Assembly (NCBI GenBank): GCA_942491145.1
Contig: CALOBC010000039.1
Span: forward strand, 1 to 64,000
DNA from: CAXQUZ01 sp942491145
Lineage (GTDB): Bacteria > Myxococcota_A > UBA796 > UBA2385
Length of the DNA stretch: 64,000 bases
Reading direction: 5' to 3'
A program made the translations under genes and the position numbers. Below the pieces are notes generated by a model. It was not told the DNA's origin, made no database searches, and was given only the letters and a program-made list of their open reading frames with translations. Shown here one piece after another: positions 16,299 to 25,557 of this stretch (position 1 is its first letter; every line of letters begins with the position of its first letter).

Positions 16299-18385
16299 TG
16301 GGCAGCGTCTCCGTAGACATAGCGCCACGTCTGAACGTATCCAAGAACTCGCTTCACGTAGCGCCGGGTCTCGGTGTAGCCGATGTCTTCAGCAAACTCA
16401 TCGGGCGGTGGCGGGCTGGTGTACTTGGCCAGCCAGCGCTCGACGGCATCCGGGCCCGCGTTGTAGCCCGCGATGATGGCGGGAAGCGCGGGACCGTCGA
16501 GCCGCCCGGCGAACTGGGCGTTGAGGCGGACGAGCTCCGCTGTGCCGAGGGCGGCGTTGGTGCCGGCCGTGTAGAGCTGGTCGGGGTGGAAGGCCATGTC
16601 GGGGAAGGCCTCTGCCGCCACACGGGTGGCCACCTCGGGCATCAGCTGCATGAGGCCCCGCGCGCCGGCGATGCTGGTGACCTCGGGCCGCAGGCCGCTC
16701 TCGGCCATCATGATGCCGAAGGGCAGGTTGGGATCGAGCCCGCCATCGGTGGCGCGGCGCACCAGGCCCTTGCCCACGGGCTGGGGCCAACACGCAGTGT
16801 TTGCGGCCGGGTCGCCCGAGCCCTTCCATGGGCTGCCGCACAGCCCCTTGGCCAGCCCTCCCGCGGTGGTGTAGTCGCCAGCTTGGATGAGGGCGTGGGC
16901 GAGGGCCAGTCGGGCTTGGGAACCTGCAGCACGGGCCGGCTTCACCAGCTGGCCAAGCTCGGCACGGGCCCAGGCATCGAGCCCCACCCGTGCGAGGGCG
17001 CGGCCCGTCTTCCACTCTTCGGTCTGGAGCTGGGCGGGCATGTCGGGGATGGTGGGCGGCTTGGGGCTGGGGATGCTCTGGCCCAGCCGCCAGCTCGCAT
17101 ACCAAGCATGTCCGCTGAGTGGGTAGGACCGGCGGACGGCCTCGTAGCCTTCTCTGGCGGCCGCGGAATTGCCTTGTTGGTCGGCAATCCGGGCCTGCCA
17201 GTACTTCGCGCCGGAGCACAGTGAGCTGCGGGGGCTGCTGCGGAGCAGGTCGGTGAATGAGGCGGACGCGGCGCTGAGGTCGCCGAGCTTGTACTGGGCC
17301 CAGCCGATGAACCAGCGGGCCTCGTCGGCGTGCTTGGACTGGGGGTAGCGGTCGAGGTGGGCCTTGAGCAGGGGTACTGCGGTGGCAAAGTCGCCCTTGT
17401 CGTAGCTGAGGTAGCCCACCTTGAAGCTGGCCGTGTCGGCGTTGGATGCCCCCGGTGATGCCGTGTAGATGCGGGTATACAGCGTTGCGGCACCGGGGTA
17501 GTCGCCCGTGCGGGAGGTCGCCAGGGCGTGTTGAAACTGCTCGTCCAGGCTGGGCGCGGTGATGCGGCCGAAGGCCTCCACCGCCCGGGGATAGTCCTTG
17601 GCCTTGAAGGCCGAGCTGGCGAGAAACCGCACACTCTCTTGGCCGCTGCCCCAGCCCAGGCGGTCCCGCAGCGCGAGTGCCTCGGCGTAGAGGTGCAGCT
17701 TGCCCAGGGTCTTTGCACGGTCCTGAAGCAGCTCCCGATCCTCACCTTGGGCCGTGGCGCCGTGGGGTGCCCCAAGCTTGGCCAGCAGGGCTTGAGCCGC
17801 GTCGGCGTGGGGGCTGGTGGGGTTCCAGGTCCAGATCCGCTGGAGGACGGGCACGGCGGCGTTGGGCTCGCCCCGCTGGATCGCGCCCTGGGCCAGCCAC
17901 CAGCGCAGGGTGGCGGGATCGGCACCGCCGGCTTCAGCGAGCGCTGCGCGGGTGCCGAGCTTGCCCTCCAGTGCGGCATTGAGTACGCCCCGGGCTTCGT
18001 CGTAGCGCTTGGTGCGCACGAGGGCTTCGCCGAGCAGCATCTGGGCCCGTCGGCCTGCAGGACCGGGGAGCGACAAGCCCTGGAGCGCCTTGACCGCAGC
18101 GGTGAGGTTGCCGGCAGCGAGGGCTTGTTCGCCGGCGAGCAGGCGGGCATGGGCGGCAAAGGGACCCGCCGAGACCGCGCTGAGGTGTTGGCGGGCCGCC
18201 TCGGGGTCCCCCGCTTGCAGCCAGCACCGGGCCAGGGCGAGGTCTTCAGCCGCCGCCTCGAGTGCCGTGCCGGTGGCGCCCTCGGGGTCTTGCAGGGCCG
18301 GGCGGCAGTCGCCCACCAACAAGCCGTCGCGGGAGACAGGGGACAAGGCAGCAGCGGAGAGGGTCAGGAGGACCACAGAGAGCAT
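16295..18385 (-). CDS. slt: Soluble lytic murein transglycosylase
   Basis: Periplasmic enzyme that cleaves the MurNAc-GlcNAc bond of peptidoglycan to give 1,6-anhydro ends. 696 residues: signal peptide (1-15), a long superhelix of TPR-like alpha repeats (about 40-500), and a C-terminal SLT domain with catalytic Glu562 in GIMMAESGLRPEV, followed by GARGLMQLMP and AGYNAG. The final region with ETRRYVKRVLGYVQTW is typical. The next gene starts within its stop codon. The gene belongs to the minus-strand envelope block and lies 77 bases after the large fusion gene. Confidence 0.9.
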   Translation of the reverse strand: MLSVVLLTLSAAALSPVSRDGLLVGDCRPALQDPEGATGTALEAAAEDLALARCWLQAGDPEAARQHLSAVSAGPFAAHARLLAGEQALAAGNLTAAVKALQGLSLPGPAGRRAQMLLGEALVRTKRYDEARGVLNAALEGKLGTRAALAEAGGADPATLRWWLAQGAIQRGEPNAAVPVLQRIWTWNPTSPHADAAQALLAKLGAPHGATAQGEDRELLQDRAKTLGKLHLYAEALALRDRLGWGSGQESVRFLASSAFKAKDYPRAVEAFGRITAPSLDEQFQHALATSRTGDYPGAATLYTRIYTASPGASNADTASFKVGYLSYDKGDFATAVPLLKAHLDRYPQSKHADEARWFIGWAQYKLGDLSAASASFTDLLRSSPRSSLCSGAKYWQARIADQQGNSAAAREGYEAVRRSYPLSGHAWYASWRLGQSIPSPKPPTIPDMPAQLQTEEWKTGRALARVGLDAWARAELGQLVKPARAAGSQARLALAHALIQAGDYTTAGGLAKGLCGSPWKGSGDPAANTACWPQPVGKGLVRRATDGGLDPNLPFGIMMAESGLRPEVTSIAGARGLMQLMPEVATRVAAEAFPDMAFHPDQLYTAGTNAALGTAELVRLNAQFAGRLDGPALPAIIAGYNAGPDAVERWLAKYTSPPPPDEFAEDIGYTETRRYVKRVLGYVQTWRYVYGDAAQ

Positions 18386-18462
18386 GCAACACCAGGGTCA
18401 AGAGGGTCGAACTCCCGACCCCTGGACACCACCGCGTCCGTCCGCCGGGGGTTGCTGCAGAA

Positions 18463-21400
18463 TCAGAAGCTGCCGCCGAGCCAGGCATAGAAGCCGCCGG
18501 GGTCGCCCAGAGCATAGCCAGGGTCACCCTTCAGGGCGAAGCCATAGCCCACGCGGACCGACACAGGCACAGCCCAGCCGATGATGAATGAGCCCCGCAC
18601 CTCGGCGCCGGTGCCGATGAGGGTGCCAGGCACAAAGTCGGGGTCGTCGAACGATCCCGCCGCGTTGCCCGCGTCGACAAATGCGGCGGCATGGATGTTT
18701 CGGGCATAGCCGGGGATGAGGCCGACGCCCCGATCGATCCACCACAGCGGAAGCCGATACTCGGCGGATGCGAGGTAGAAGGAGTCACCGAACGCAGCAC
18801 CATACGGAAAACCACGTAGCGCGCGGTACTCGGTGGGCAGGGTGTACGATGAGCTGTCGCCGATGGTGCCGCCGAGGCGGAACGAGCCCTGTGCCAGCTG
18901 GTCGCCGAGGGACACGCCGCCCGCGAGACGGAAGGCTGCGACGTGGTTCTGGGCCCAGGGGAGGGTGCGGTATTCCTTCCACTCGCTCGTGAGCTGCAGC
19001 CGCGTGAACGGCGAGACGGCGTCCAGATCGTTGTCGGCGGCGCTGGAGTAGGTGCGGGTGCGGGAGCCCAGCCACGGATGGGTCAGCTCACCGACCACCG
19101 CCAGCGTGCGCGCTTGCTCGGGGCTGACCGAGTAGTTGAAGAAGCGACCGCGGGACATGCTCCAGCCACCGCCCACCGACGACAAGAAGCCCTGAGTGGC
19201 GGCGTTCGGGATGTACTGGCCCCCTTCGAGGGGACGCAGTGCGTCGCGAAGCTCGCCCTTCCACGTGCCGAAGATCGCTTGGTACTGGTTGATCGGGTAG
19301 GCCACGCTGCCGTAGAATGTGGTTCGCTTCTCCCAGAAGATGTCGCCCGTGGCCGAGGTGCTGGGCAGCCATGTGCCCCCTTCCGCCGGCGGGGTGTTCA
19401 CTTCGCGGACCGCGTCCAGCGGAATCGCCGCGGTGTAGGCGCCGACGCTGATGACGGGCACCAGCTTGTTGTAGGTGAACCCAGCGCCCCAGCCGACCAT
19501 GTTGGCATCGACGCGGTACGACACCGAAGCCGAGTACAAGTAGCGGTTGAGCACATCTGAGCCGCCGGTGGCCAGCGAGCCACGGACGGAGTTGTATTGG
19601 GTGAGACCCAACGTGGGCACAAGGTAGCGAGGCGCCAGTGTGTTGAGCGGACTGTAGCGCTCGACCGGGTAGTCGAAGTCGAACTCGCTCTCGGCGCGCC
19701 CCTTTCGACCGGTGCGCGTCGGGTCGTCCACGTCGACACCGCCGGCCGGGGCGTCCCGAATGCCGGCATTGGCGATGCCTGGGTCGGTGCGCTGGCCCCC
19801 AAACAGGGGATGGGGTGCACCCGGGGGCATGGCGGCCATCGACCCGCCCACACCCGTGAGCCCGGGAACCTGCAGCCCGTCGGTCAACGCGCCCGGAGTT
19901 CCCCGCATGTCGGTGCGACGGATGCGTCCCTTGCGGCCCAGGTCTGGCGCCAACACATCGCTGGCTTGGTCCGGGGCGGCCGGCTCGGCTTGGATGCGTG
20001 CGGTGAACGTCTCGCCGGGGACGATGCTGGGCAGTGGGGCCCGGGCCGCCCCGAGGGGACGGGGCAAGCCACCGCGGTCGCGCCAGGCGCTGCGGTCCAG
20101 CGGCATCTGGGCGATGTCCATCCCGTTGTTCGAGTAGCTCTCAAACACCATGGTGCTGCCGTCGGTCTTGATGGAGGGCGCGAAGGCCCCCCCCAGCACG
20201 TTGGTGACTTGGTACAGCCGCTCTTCGGTCAGGTCCACCGCATAGATGTTGAACACCCCTGTGCGGTCGGACGAGAAGAACAAGGTCTGGCCATCGGCGG
20301 CCCATGCCGGGTCGAGCTCGATGGCGAGGTCGGCGGTCACGCGGCGCACGGGAGTGCCGTCAGCGTCGTGGATCCAGATGTCCCGGCGCCCTTCTTTCCA
20401 CACCGACATCGCAAAGTGGCGACCGTCGGGGGACCACCGGGGGGTGCTGTATTGGGTGTGGTCTTCGGGACCGATCAACTCAACAACCCGCTGGTCGATG
20501 GTGACCCGCTTGACTTGGTTGTTCTGGACGTCGTTGGTGACGACCAGCAGCTCCCGTCCGTCCGGAGAGAACGCCGGGTTGCGGGCGCGGTCCCCGTTGG
20601 TCAGCGCCGAGAAGGTGCCGTTCAGCTCGTAGTAGTAGACGTCATTGTAGGTGTTGAACCGGTCGACGACGTGGAGCGCGCTAAACGCAAAGGCCTCGCC
20701 GTCCGCGCGCCAGCCGAAGTCGGTGGCAAAGCGCTGGTCGAGCTTCTTGACGGCGTTCTCGCCCGCACCATCCGCCAGCCAGATCGCCGGCCCTTCGTTT
20801 GGGTCGTAGCAGCTCCACACAATCCGCGCGCTGTCGGGGCTGTAGTTGGGGGCCGCACACTGGTCGACCCCGTCGCTGAGCAACGTGAATGGGGTCAGCC
20901 CTTCGGCTTCGAGCTCGGCGGCTTGCGCGGTGTAGCGGGCCGACATGGCGTCTCGCCACTCGCGGTACAGCGGCGGCAGGCCCTTGCCAAACGTGCGCTT
21001 GCCGGGGAGCACCCAAGGCAGCACCCACCGACCGTATTGGTGCACAAAGCGGGTCCACGTGTCGTCGCCGTAGGTCTCTGCCACGTAGGCTTGGAAGTCC
21101 TGGCCAAAGAGGTAGCGCAAGTTGCCCGCAGGCGGCGCAACTTGGTAGCCGTCCAGGTTGGACAGCGGCGGGAACTCATCTTCGAGAACCGCCACCCGCT
21201 TGATCATGTGGGCCATGCTGGCCCGGCCACGACCGGTGGTGGTGTGGCGGGTCTCCTGGAAGGTCGCGAAGCCTTCGGTCACCCAGCCCGGCGAGATGCG
21301 GTTGACCGACACAATGCGGCCAAACACGGCACGCAGGGCCTTGGGAAGGCCGCCCAGGTGGTCAATGTGGAGGATGTGCGTCAGCTCATGGGTGAGGATG

Positions 21401-21780
21401 AGCTCGTGCCAGTTCTCGTAGAACCCGAGTGTGCTGTCTTCGGTGGGGGCGGTGACAAAGATGACGATGGAGTTCACCGGCAACGTCATCGCGTAGCCAT
21501 TCGCCGAGTCTGTGTTGTCGACCAACACAAGCTCGATGGGGCGCTTGGGCTGCCACTGCAGCTCCGCCGTCATCTCCTCCCAGATGGGGTCTGCCATCCG
21601 GGACATCTCGTTGGCGAGCTGCTCCTCACCACCGTGAAAGTGGATGTTGAAGTGCGCGGTGTGCAGCGTGCGCCAGGTCAGCGCCGGGTCGTAGCTGGCC
21701 GCATGGGCGCTGGGCACGAGGGCGGGGCCAGCGGCCAGGACCACGCTGAGGAGAGCGGAGGAGAGAAGTGGCCGGGTCAT
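18463..21780 (-). CDS. Gluzincin metallopeptidase / TolB-like propeller / Omp85-like barrel fusion
   Basis: A 1105-residue exported protein. Signal peptide 1-27 (SAHA cut). Residues 30-260 form a peptidase-MA-type domain with HELTH (131-135) and a third ligand, Glu169, in TEGFATF. Residues about 290-560 hold TolB/PD40-type propeller blades (NPAFSPDGRELLVV, STPRWSPDGRHFAMS, DPAWAADGQTLFFSSDR). After a disordered linker, residues about 690-1105 read as an outer-membrane beta-barrel with an Omp85-like LRGFPYGAAFGDSFY segment and a terminal Phe. Its ATG overlaps the stop of the upstream barrel gene by one base (TGATG). Peptidase plus WD-like repeats is known in bacterial proteins; the added barrel would anchor it in the outer membrane. 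Confidence 0.8.
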   Translation of the reverse strand: MTRPLLSSALLSVVLAAGPALVPSAHAASYDPALTWRTLHTAHFNIHFHGGEEQLANEMSRMADPIWEEMTAELQWQPKRPIELVLVDNTDSANGYAMTLPVNSIVIFVTAPTEDSTLGFYENWHELILTHELTHILHIDHLGGLPKALRAVFGRIVSVNRISPGWVTEGFATFQETRHTTTGRGRASMAHMIKRVAVLEDEFPPLSNLDGYQVAPPAGNLRYLFGQDFQAYVAETYGDDTWTRFVHQYGRWVLPWVLPGKRTFGKGLPPLYREWRDAMSARYTAQAAELEAEGLTPFTLLSDGVDQCAAPNYSPDSARIVWSCYDPNEGPAIWLADGAGENAVKKLDQRFATDFGWRADGEAFAFSALHVVDRFNTYNDVYYYELNGTFSALTNGDRARNPAFSPDGRELLVVTNDVQNNQVKRVTIDQRVVELIGPEDHTQYSTPRWSPDGRHFAMSVWKEGRRDIWIHDADGTPVRRVTADLAIELDPAWAADGQTLFFSSDRTGVFNIYAVDLTEERLYQVTNVLGGAFAPSIKTDGSTMVFESYSNNGMDIAQMPLDRSAWRDRGGLPRPLGAARAPLPSIVPGETFTARIQAEPAAPDQASDVLAPDLGRKGRIRRTDMRGTPGALTDGLQVPGLTGVGGSMAAMPPGAPHPLFGGQRTDPGIANAGIRDAPAGGVDVDDPTRTGRKGRAESEFDFDYPVERYSPLNTLAPRYLVPTLGLTQYNSVRGSLATGGSDVLNRYLYSASVSYRVDANMVGWGAGFTYNKLVPVISVGAYTAAIPLDAVREVNTPPAEGGTWLPSTSATGDIFWEKRTTFYGSVAYPINQYQAIFGTWKGELRDALRPLEGGQYIPNAATQGFLSSVGGGWSMSRGRFFNYSVSPEQARTLAVVGELTHPWLGSRTRTYSSAADNDLDAVSPFTRLQLTSEWKEYRTLPWAQNHVAAFRLAGGVSLGDQLAQGSFRLGGTIGDSSSYTLPTEYRALRGFPYGAAFGDSFYLASAEYRLPLWWIDRGVGLIPGYARNIHAAAFVDAGNAAGSFDDPDFVPGTLIGTGAEVRGSFIIGWAVPVSVRVGYGFALKGDPGYALGDPGGFYAWLGGSF

Positions 21781-22280
21781 CAGAACCAGTAGGTGACGCC
21801 CGCCTGGGCGGTGGAGGTGGTGCCGACGCCGCCGTAGTCTCCGCCCACATCAATGTTCAGCCCGAACGCCGTCGTGAAGCCGAGGTTGTCGAGTCCGAAG
21901 AAGAAGAAGTCGATGGCCGCGAGGGGCTGAAGGCGCACGGTCTCGCCTTCAGGGCCGAACACGTAGCCCGCACCGCCACCCACGTAGAGGTTCATGTTGT
22001 CCTCCACCACGGTGCTCACGAGCAGGCGGCCGCCGGCCGTGATCTCGGTGGAGGCACCATCGATGCTGGTGAAGCCGCCAATGCCCTCAATCACGACGTT
22101 GACGGGGCTGTCGCCCGTGGGCACGGCGTAGCGGGCGGACAGCGCGCTGCCCTGGCCAAGCGAGCTGTTGAAGCCGACGCCAAAGCGCCCGCCGAGGTCC
22201 TTGGCGAAGGCCGAAGTGCTCATGGTGAGCAGCATTCCAGCGGTGAGCGAACGCAGAACAAAGACAAGGGGCTTGCGCAT
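21780..22280 (-). CDS. Small outer-membrane beta-barrel protein
   Basis: 166 residues with a signal peptide (1-26, cut after STSAFA), then alternating Gly/aromatic beta-strands (RFGVGFNSSLG, LYVGGGAGYVFG, FTTAFGLNIDVGGDYGG) and a C-terminal YWF that fits the barrel-insertion signal read by BamA. The size suggests an 8-stranded barrel. ATG 22280 was chosen because the signal peptide begins there; the open frame upstream lacks features. It overlaps the start of the metallopeptidase/barrel fusion by one base and is probably co-translated with it. Confidence 0.75.
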   Translation of the reverse strand: MRKPLVFVLRSLTAGMLLTMSTSAFAKDLGGRFGVGFNSSLGQGSALSARYAVPTGDSPVNVVIEGIGGFTSIDGASTEITAGGRLLVSTVVEDNMNLYVGGGAGYVFGPEGETVRLQPLAAIDFFFFGLDNLGFTTAFGLNIDVGGDYGGVGTTSTAQAGVTYWF

Positions 22281-22502
22281 GTGCGAACCGGGGCAGGAGC
22301 CAGCGGGGGAGCGACGCCGGAGGGGAGCCGGGCGCGGCGCTGGTCGAGATGCGGGGAGGGGAGGGAAGGAGCTCCACCCATGCACGGGGACTGTGCGGGG
22401 CGCGCGGAGCTGCCGGAAGCATAGTCGGCAGCCGTCACCGGCACCACCCCTGCGCCCCCCGGGTTCGGTCAATCGTTCGGTGGGGGCCCCAGACCCGTGC
22501 CC

Positions 22503-23582
22503 TCAGGCCCGGCGGCGGCCCACCAAGGCAAGCCCCAGCAGCGCGAGGACACCGCTGCTGCCCAGTGCTGCCGATGCGCAGCCGACCAGCTTCGGGCTCT
22601 CGCCTTCGGTCCCTTCGCTGCCCGCAAAGGGGAAGTCCGCTGTGGGCTCTGTGCCCCCGTCCCCATCGTCGCCGCCGTCTGGCGTGCCGCCCACGTCACC
22701 CTTGTGACCGTCGACCCACAGGGCGTCCCCGCAGTCCTTGCCGTACTGGTAGCTGCCCTCTTCGGGGAACGACGCCTCGGCACCCTGGCTGTCGGTCCAC
22801 GCAAAGTAGTACTCGTGACAGTCAGCGCTCGCGGGCGTCACATCGGCCGAGTAGATGCCTTGCTCCGGCGCGCCATGGAGCAATGCCAGCGGGTTGGGGT
22901 TGCCGTCGATGACCACCACAAAGCTGGCGGGCGCCTCGGCATCTTGCCAGTCCGCGAGGAAGGTCGCACCGTCGGTTGCCTCGCCCGGCGAGTGGGAGCC
23001 CATGGCCATGGGGTGTTCCCAGTTGGGTGCGCCGCCGCCGAAGTCTTGGGTGTAGTACGTGCCCGAGACACCGCCGCCCAGCTCGTTGAACGAGCCCCGC
23101 ATGATGTTCTCGCGGTGGCCCGCCGAACACATCCAGCCCTGCATGACCGTGACGTACCCATCGCCATAGCCGTACGCGATGTTCTCGCCGACGCCGCCTT
23201 CGGTGTACCAGCGGCTCACCCGGTCGAAGAAGCTGGTGCCGTCGCTCGACTCGTGGGCGAAGTGGTCATTGGACTCCATGTCTTCGCAGTGGAATCGCGA
23301 TGCCTCGCACAGCCCTGCGTCGAAGTAGAGGATGTTCTGGACGAGCTTCTCGCCGGGTTCGAAGCTGTCGAAGGTGCAGCCCCCCGCCTCGTACTCGGCC
23401 GAGAACTCTTCAGGTGCAACCCGTACGGCATTGGTCCAGATGTGGAGGTCCCGTTCTGCCCAGCTTGGGTAGCCGTCGACCACGTCGCCGTAGCCCGCGT
23501 GTGCCGCGGCAGGGACGAGGGCGGACACGCAGAGAAACAGGGCGCTGAGGGAGCCGGTGCGGTGGGGAAGTCGGGGGGTCAT
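22503..23582 (-). CDS. Secreted CAP (SCP/PR-1) domain protein with MYXO-CTERM-like tail
   Basis: 359 residues. Signal peptide to about residue 29 (VPAAAHA). The CAP domain spans about 35-250 with HFAHESSDGTSFFDRV, GENIAYGYGDG and GWMCSAGHRENIM, which supply the usual His/Glu cavity residues. A Gly/Asp-rich linker follows, then a C-terminal sorting tail: Cys (KLVGCAS), hydrophobic helix (SGVLALLGLALV) and GRRRA. This tail resembles MYXO-CTERM, which in Myxococcota is thought to direct surface attachment after proteolysis. ATG 23582 overlaps the DUF2505 stop (ATGA). Confidence 0.85.
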   Translation of the reverse strand: MTPRLPHRTGSLSALFLCVSALVPAAAHAGYGDVVDGYPSWAERDLHIWTNAVRVAPEEFSAEYEAGGCTFDSFEPGEKLVQNILYFDAGLCEASRFHCEDMESNDHFAHESSDGTSFFDRVSRWYTEGGVGENIAYGYGDGYVTVMQGWMCSAGHRENIMRGSFNELGGGVSGTYYTQDFGGGAPNWEHPMAMGSHSPGEATDGATFLADWQDAEAPASFVVVIDGNPNPLALLHGAPEQGIYSADVTPASADCHEYYFAWTDSQGAEASFPEEGSYQYGKDCGDALWVDGHKGDVGGTPDGGDDGDGGTEPTADFPFAGSEGTEGESPKLVGCASAALGSSGVLALLGLALVGRRRA

Positions 23583-24073
23583 GCCAGTCTCTCCTGGAGC
23601 CAACGCTGGGCGAAGGTCGCCGAGTCTTCATAGGACTTGCGGAGGTCGTCCGCGATGCTCTTCTCGATCTTGCCGCCCACGCCGAAGATGGTGACGCGAA
23701 TTTCGGCCTTGACGACCCTTTCACATCCGCCGGGGGCGTCGACGAGCTCGTAGCGACCCTTCACCTGGATCTTGTCGGGCAGTGCGGCGGGCTCGATGTG
23801 CCAGTCGAATGCGGTCTCTCCGACCCGGCCTCGCTGCACAATGATGTAGCGGAGGTGGGGCCCCGTCCACCGCTGGATGAAGCTGGGCATGGGGTCTTTG
23901 TGGGTGATGCGGATGCGCCGGCGCACGTCTCCGGCGACCTCCCGCTCCTCGATGACCTCGCGGTTGACCTTGTCATCCACGCCGCTGGCCTTCTGGTAGG
24001 CATCGCCGAAGACTTCGGCCCAGACGGCATCGCGGGGAAACGGAAAGGCGTGTCTGAGCTCGAAGCGCTTCAT
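23579..24073 (-). CDS. DUF2505 family protein (START-like/SRPBCC fold)
   Basis: 164 residues, beginning MKRFELRHAFPFPRDAVWAEVF, which fits the DUF2505 pattern (polyketide-cyclase/START-like helix-grip fold). No signal peptide, so cytoplasmic. The family has no established function, although the fold often binds lipids or other hydrophobic ligands. ATG 24073 was chosen as the first Met before the conserved region. It heads the minus-strand envelope block, and its stop overlaps the start of the CAP gene. Confidence 0.7.
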   Translation of the reverse strand: MKRFELRHAFPFPRDAVWAEVFGDAYQKASGVDDKVNREVIEEREVAGDVRRRIRITHKDPMPSFIQRWTGPHLRYIIVQRGRVGETAFDWHIEPAALPDKIQVKGRYELVDAPGGCERVVKAEIRVTIFGVGGKIEKSIADDLRKSYEDSATFAQRWLQERLA

Positions 24074-24154
24074 CGCGGACGTTCCAGGCTGGTCGTGGAG
24101 CGGGGACGGTCGGTGCGATAACCTGACCCACAATCAGCGGTCTGCCGGGGAGGT

Positions 24155-24550
24155 GTGGCGTTGGCACCCGCACCACACTCCGATGGGGATGCATCTGTGG
24201 AGCTCCTGACCCGCGCCGAGCGCGCCATGGGCTGGGGGCTGCTGCTGGTGGCGGTGGTGGTGCTGTTGGACGGGTTTTGGGGAGACGGCCTGACCCTTGG
24301 ATGGGCCGTGGTGGTGGTGGTTGCCGCGGGGCTGGGGGCACGCTCACCCCGAGACGGCCGGCCGTGGGGTGTGGCGGTGGGGCTCGGGGTGTTGGCCCAC
24401 GGCCTCGCGCTTGGGTGGGCCGGGGCGCGGGGGCACGGCGCCTCGCTGGTGGTGCTGGGGGTCGGAGTGTTGGTGTCGGTGGGCATGGCGGCGCGTGCGG
24501 TGAACGGGGCGGTGTTGGGCACGGGGCCCCATCCGGGTCGGCGGGACTGA
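24155..24550 (+). CDS. Small multi-pass membrane protein
   Basis: 131 residues with about four hydrophobic segments (GWGLLLVAVVVLL, GWAVVVVVAAGLGA, WGVAVGLGVLAHGLALG, SLVVLGVGVLVSVGMAA). No family recognised. GTG 24155 lies directly after a GGGGAGG that is too close for ideal spacing, so translation may begin slightly further in. The composition is extremely Gly/Val-rich, so a non-coding origin is not fully excluded. It is divergent from the DUF2505 gene. Confidence 0.5.
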   Translation: MALAPAPHSDGDASVELLTRAERAMGWGLLLVAVVVLLDGFWGDGLTLGWAVVVVVAAGLGARSPRDGRPWGVAVGLGVLAHGLALGWAGARGHGASLVVLGVGVLVSVGMAARAVNGAVLGTGPHPGRRD

Positions 24551-24596
24551 GATGGCTGGTTCGATCCACGTTGAGAACAACGAATAGGAGGCCGCT

Positions 24597-25490
24597 TTGG
24601 ACCTGCCAGACCCGACGAGCTTGCGCTGTTTTGAGGCGGCGGCACGGCATCTGGGGTTCCGTGCGGCAGCGGCTGAAGTGGGCCTCTCGCCGGCGGCCTT
24701 CTCTGATCGGATTCAGCGCTTGGAGGCCCTCTTGGGCCAACCGGTCTTTCAGCGCAGCACCCGCCAAGTCCGGCTGACCGCGGCCGGTGAGCACCTGCTG
24801 CCCTTGGCCCGGGGGGCCCTCGCCGCGGCTGAAGCGTGCATGGAGCTCGCGCGGGACGGTGCCCCTGCGCCCGTGACCCTCACCCTGGGCACCCGCTTTG
24901 AGCTGGGGATGAGCTGGGTGTTGCCGACCTTGACCGAGCTGGAGGCCCGGGAACCCCACCACCGCATCCACCTGCGCTTTGCCGAGGGGGGCGCACTGAT
25001 GGACGGGCTGCGCCAGGGTCGCTTGGACGCCGTCGTCGGCAGCATGCGCCTCAACGCGACGGACCTGTTCGCCGCCCCTCTGCACGAGGAGAGCTACGCG
25101 CTGGTGGGGAGCGCTGGGTTGGTGGCCGACCGTCCACTGCGGCGCCCCGAGGATGCGCGAGATCACGTGCTCATCGACATTGACGCGTCCCTTCCTCTGT
25201 TTCGGTACTGGGTGGACCAGGCCCCACAGCCCCAGTCGTGGCGGTTCGGCGAGCACCGCTGGCTGGGCACCATCGCGGCGATTCGTGCCCGTGTGTTGCA
25301 AGGTGGCGGCGTGGCGGTGCTTCCGGCCTACTTCGTGGCGGGTGACCTCTCGGCTGGCCGGCTGGTGCGGCTGCAGGCTGAGGTGGCTTGTCGCACCGAC
25401 TGGTTCCGCTTGATCTGGCGGGCTGGACACCCCCGAGAGACCGCGCTGGAGCATGTCTCCGAGGTCCTCCGGGCGTCCCCCCTCCGCTGA
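24597..25490 (+). CDS. LysR-type transcriptional regulator (GcvA-like)
   Basis: 297 residues: N-terminal winged helix-turn-helix (residues 5-63: SLRCFEAAARHLGFRAAAAE, VGLSPAAFSDRIQRLEALLG, FQRSTRQVRLTAAGE) and a substrate-binding co-inducer domain (about 90-290). The start is TTG 24597, well supported by AGGAGG at 24586-24591. LysR regulators usually control a divergent neighbour, but the gene to the left is co-oriented, so the target is not obvious. Confidence 0.9.
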   Translation: MDLPDPTSLRCFEAAARHLGFRAAAAEVGLSPAAFSDRIQRLEALLGQPVFQRSTRQVRLTAAGEHLLPLARGALAAAEACMELARDGAPAPVTLTLGTRFELGMSWVLPTLTELEAREPHHRIHLRFAEGGALMDGLRQGRLDAVVGSMRLNATDLFAAPLHEESYALVGSAGLVADRPLRRPEDARDHVLIDIDASLPLFRYWVDQAPQPQSWRFGEHRWLGTIAAIRARVLQGGGVAVLPAYFVAGDLSAGRLVRLQAEVACRTDWFRLIWRAGHPRETALEHVSEVLRASPLR

Positions 25491-25557
25491 AGCTGTCCTG
25501 CAGGACCCGGCGCCAGGGGCCCGTTTCGGCTATCCTCCGCCCGCCCTCGGAGGTCCG

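Noticed and set aside
19597..21792. A 731-codon open frame opposite the metallopeptidase/barrel gene
   Set aside because: Antisense shadow; no motifs or plausible start site.
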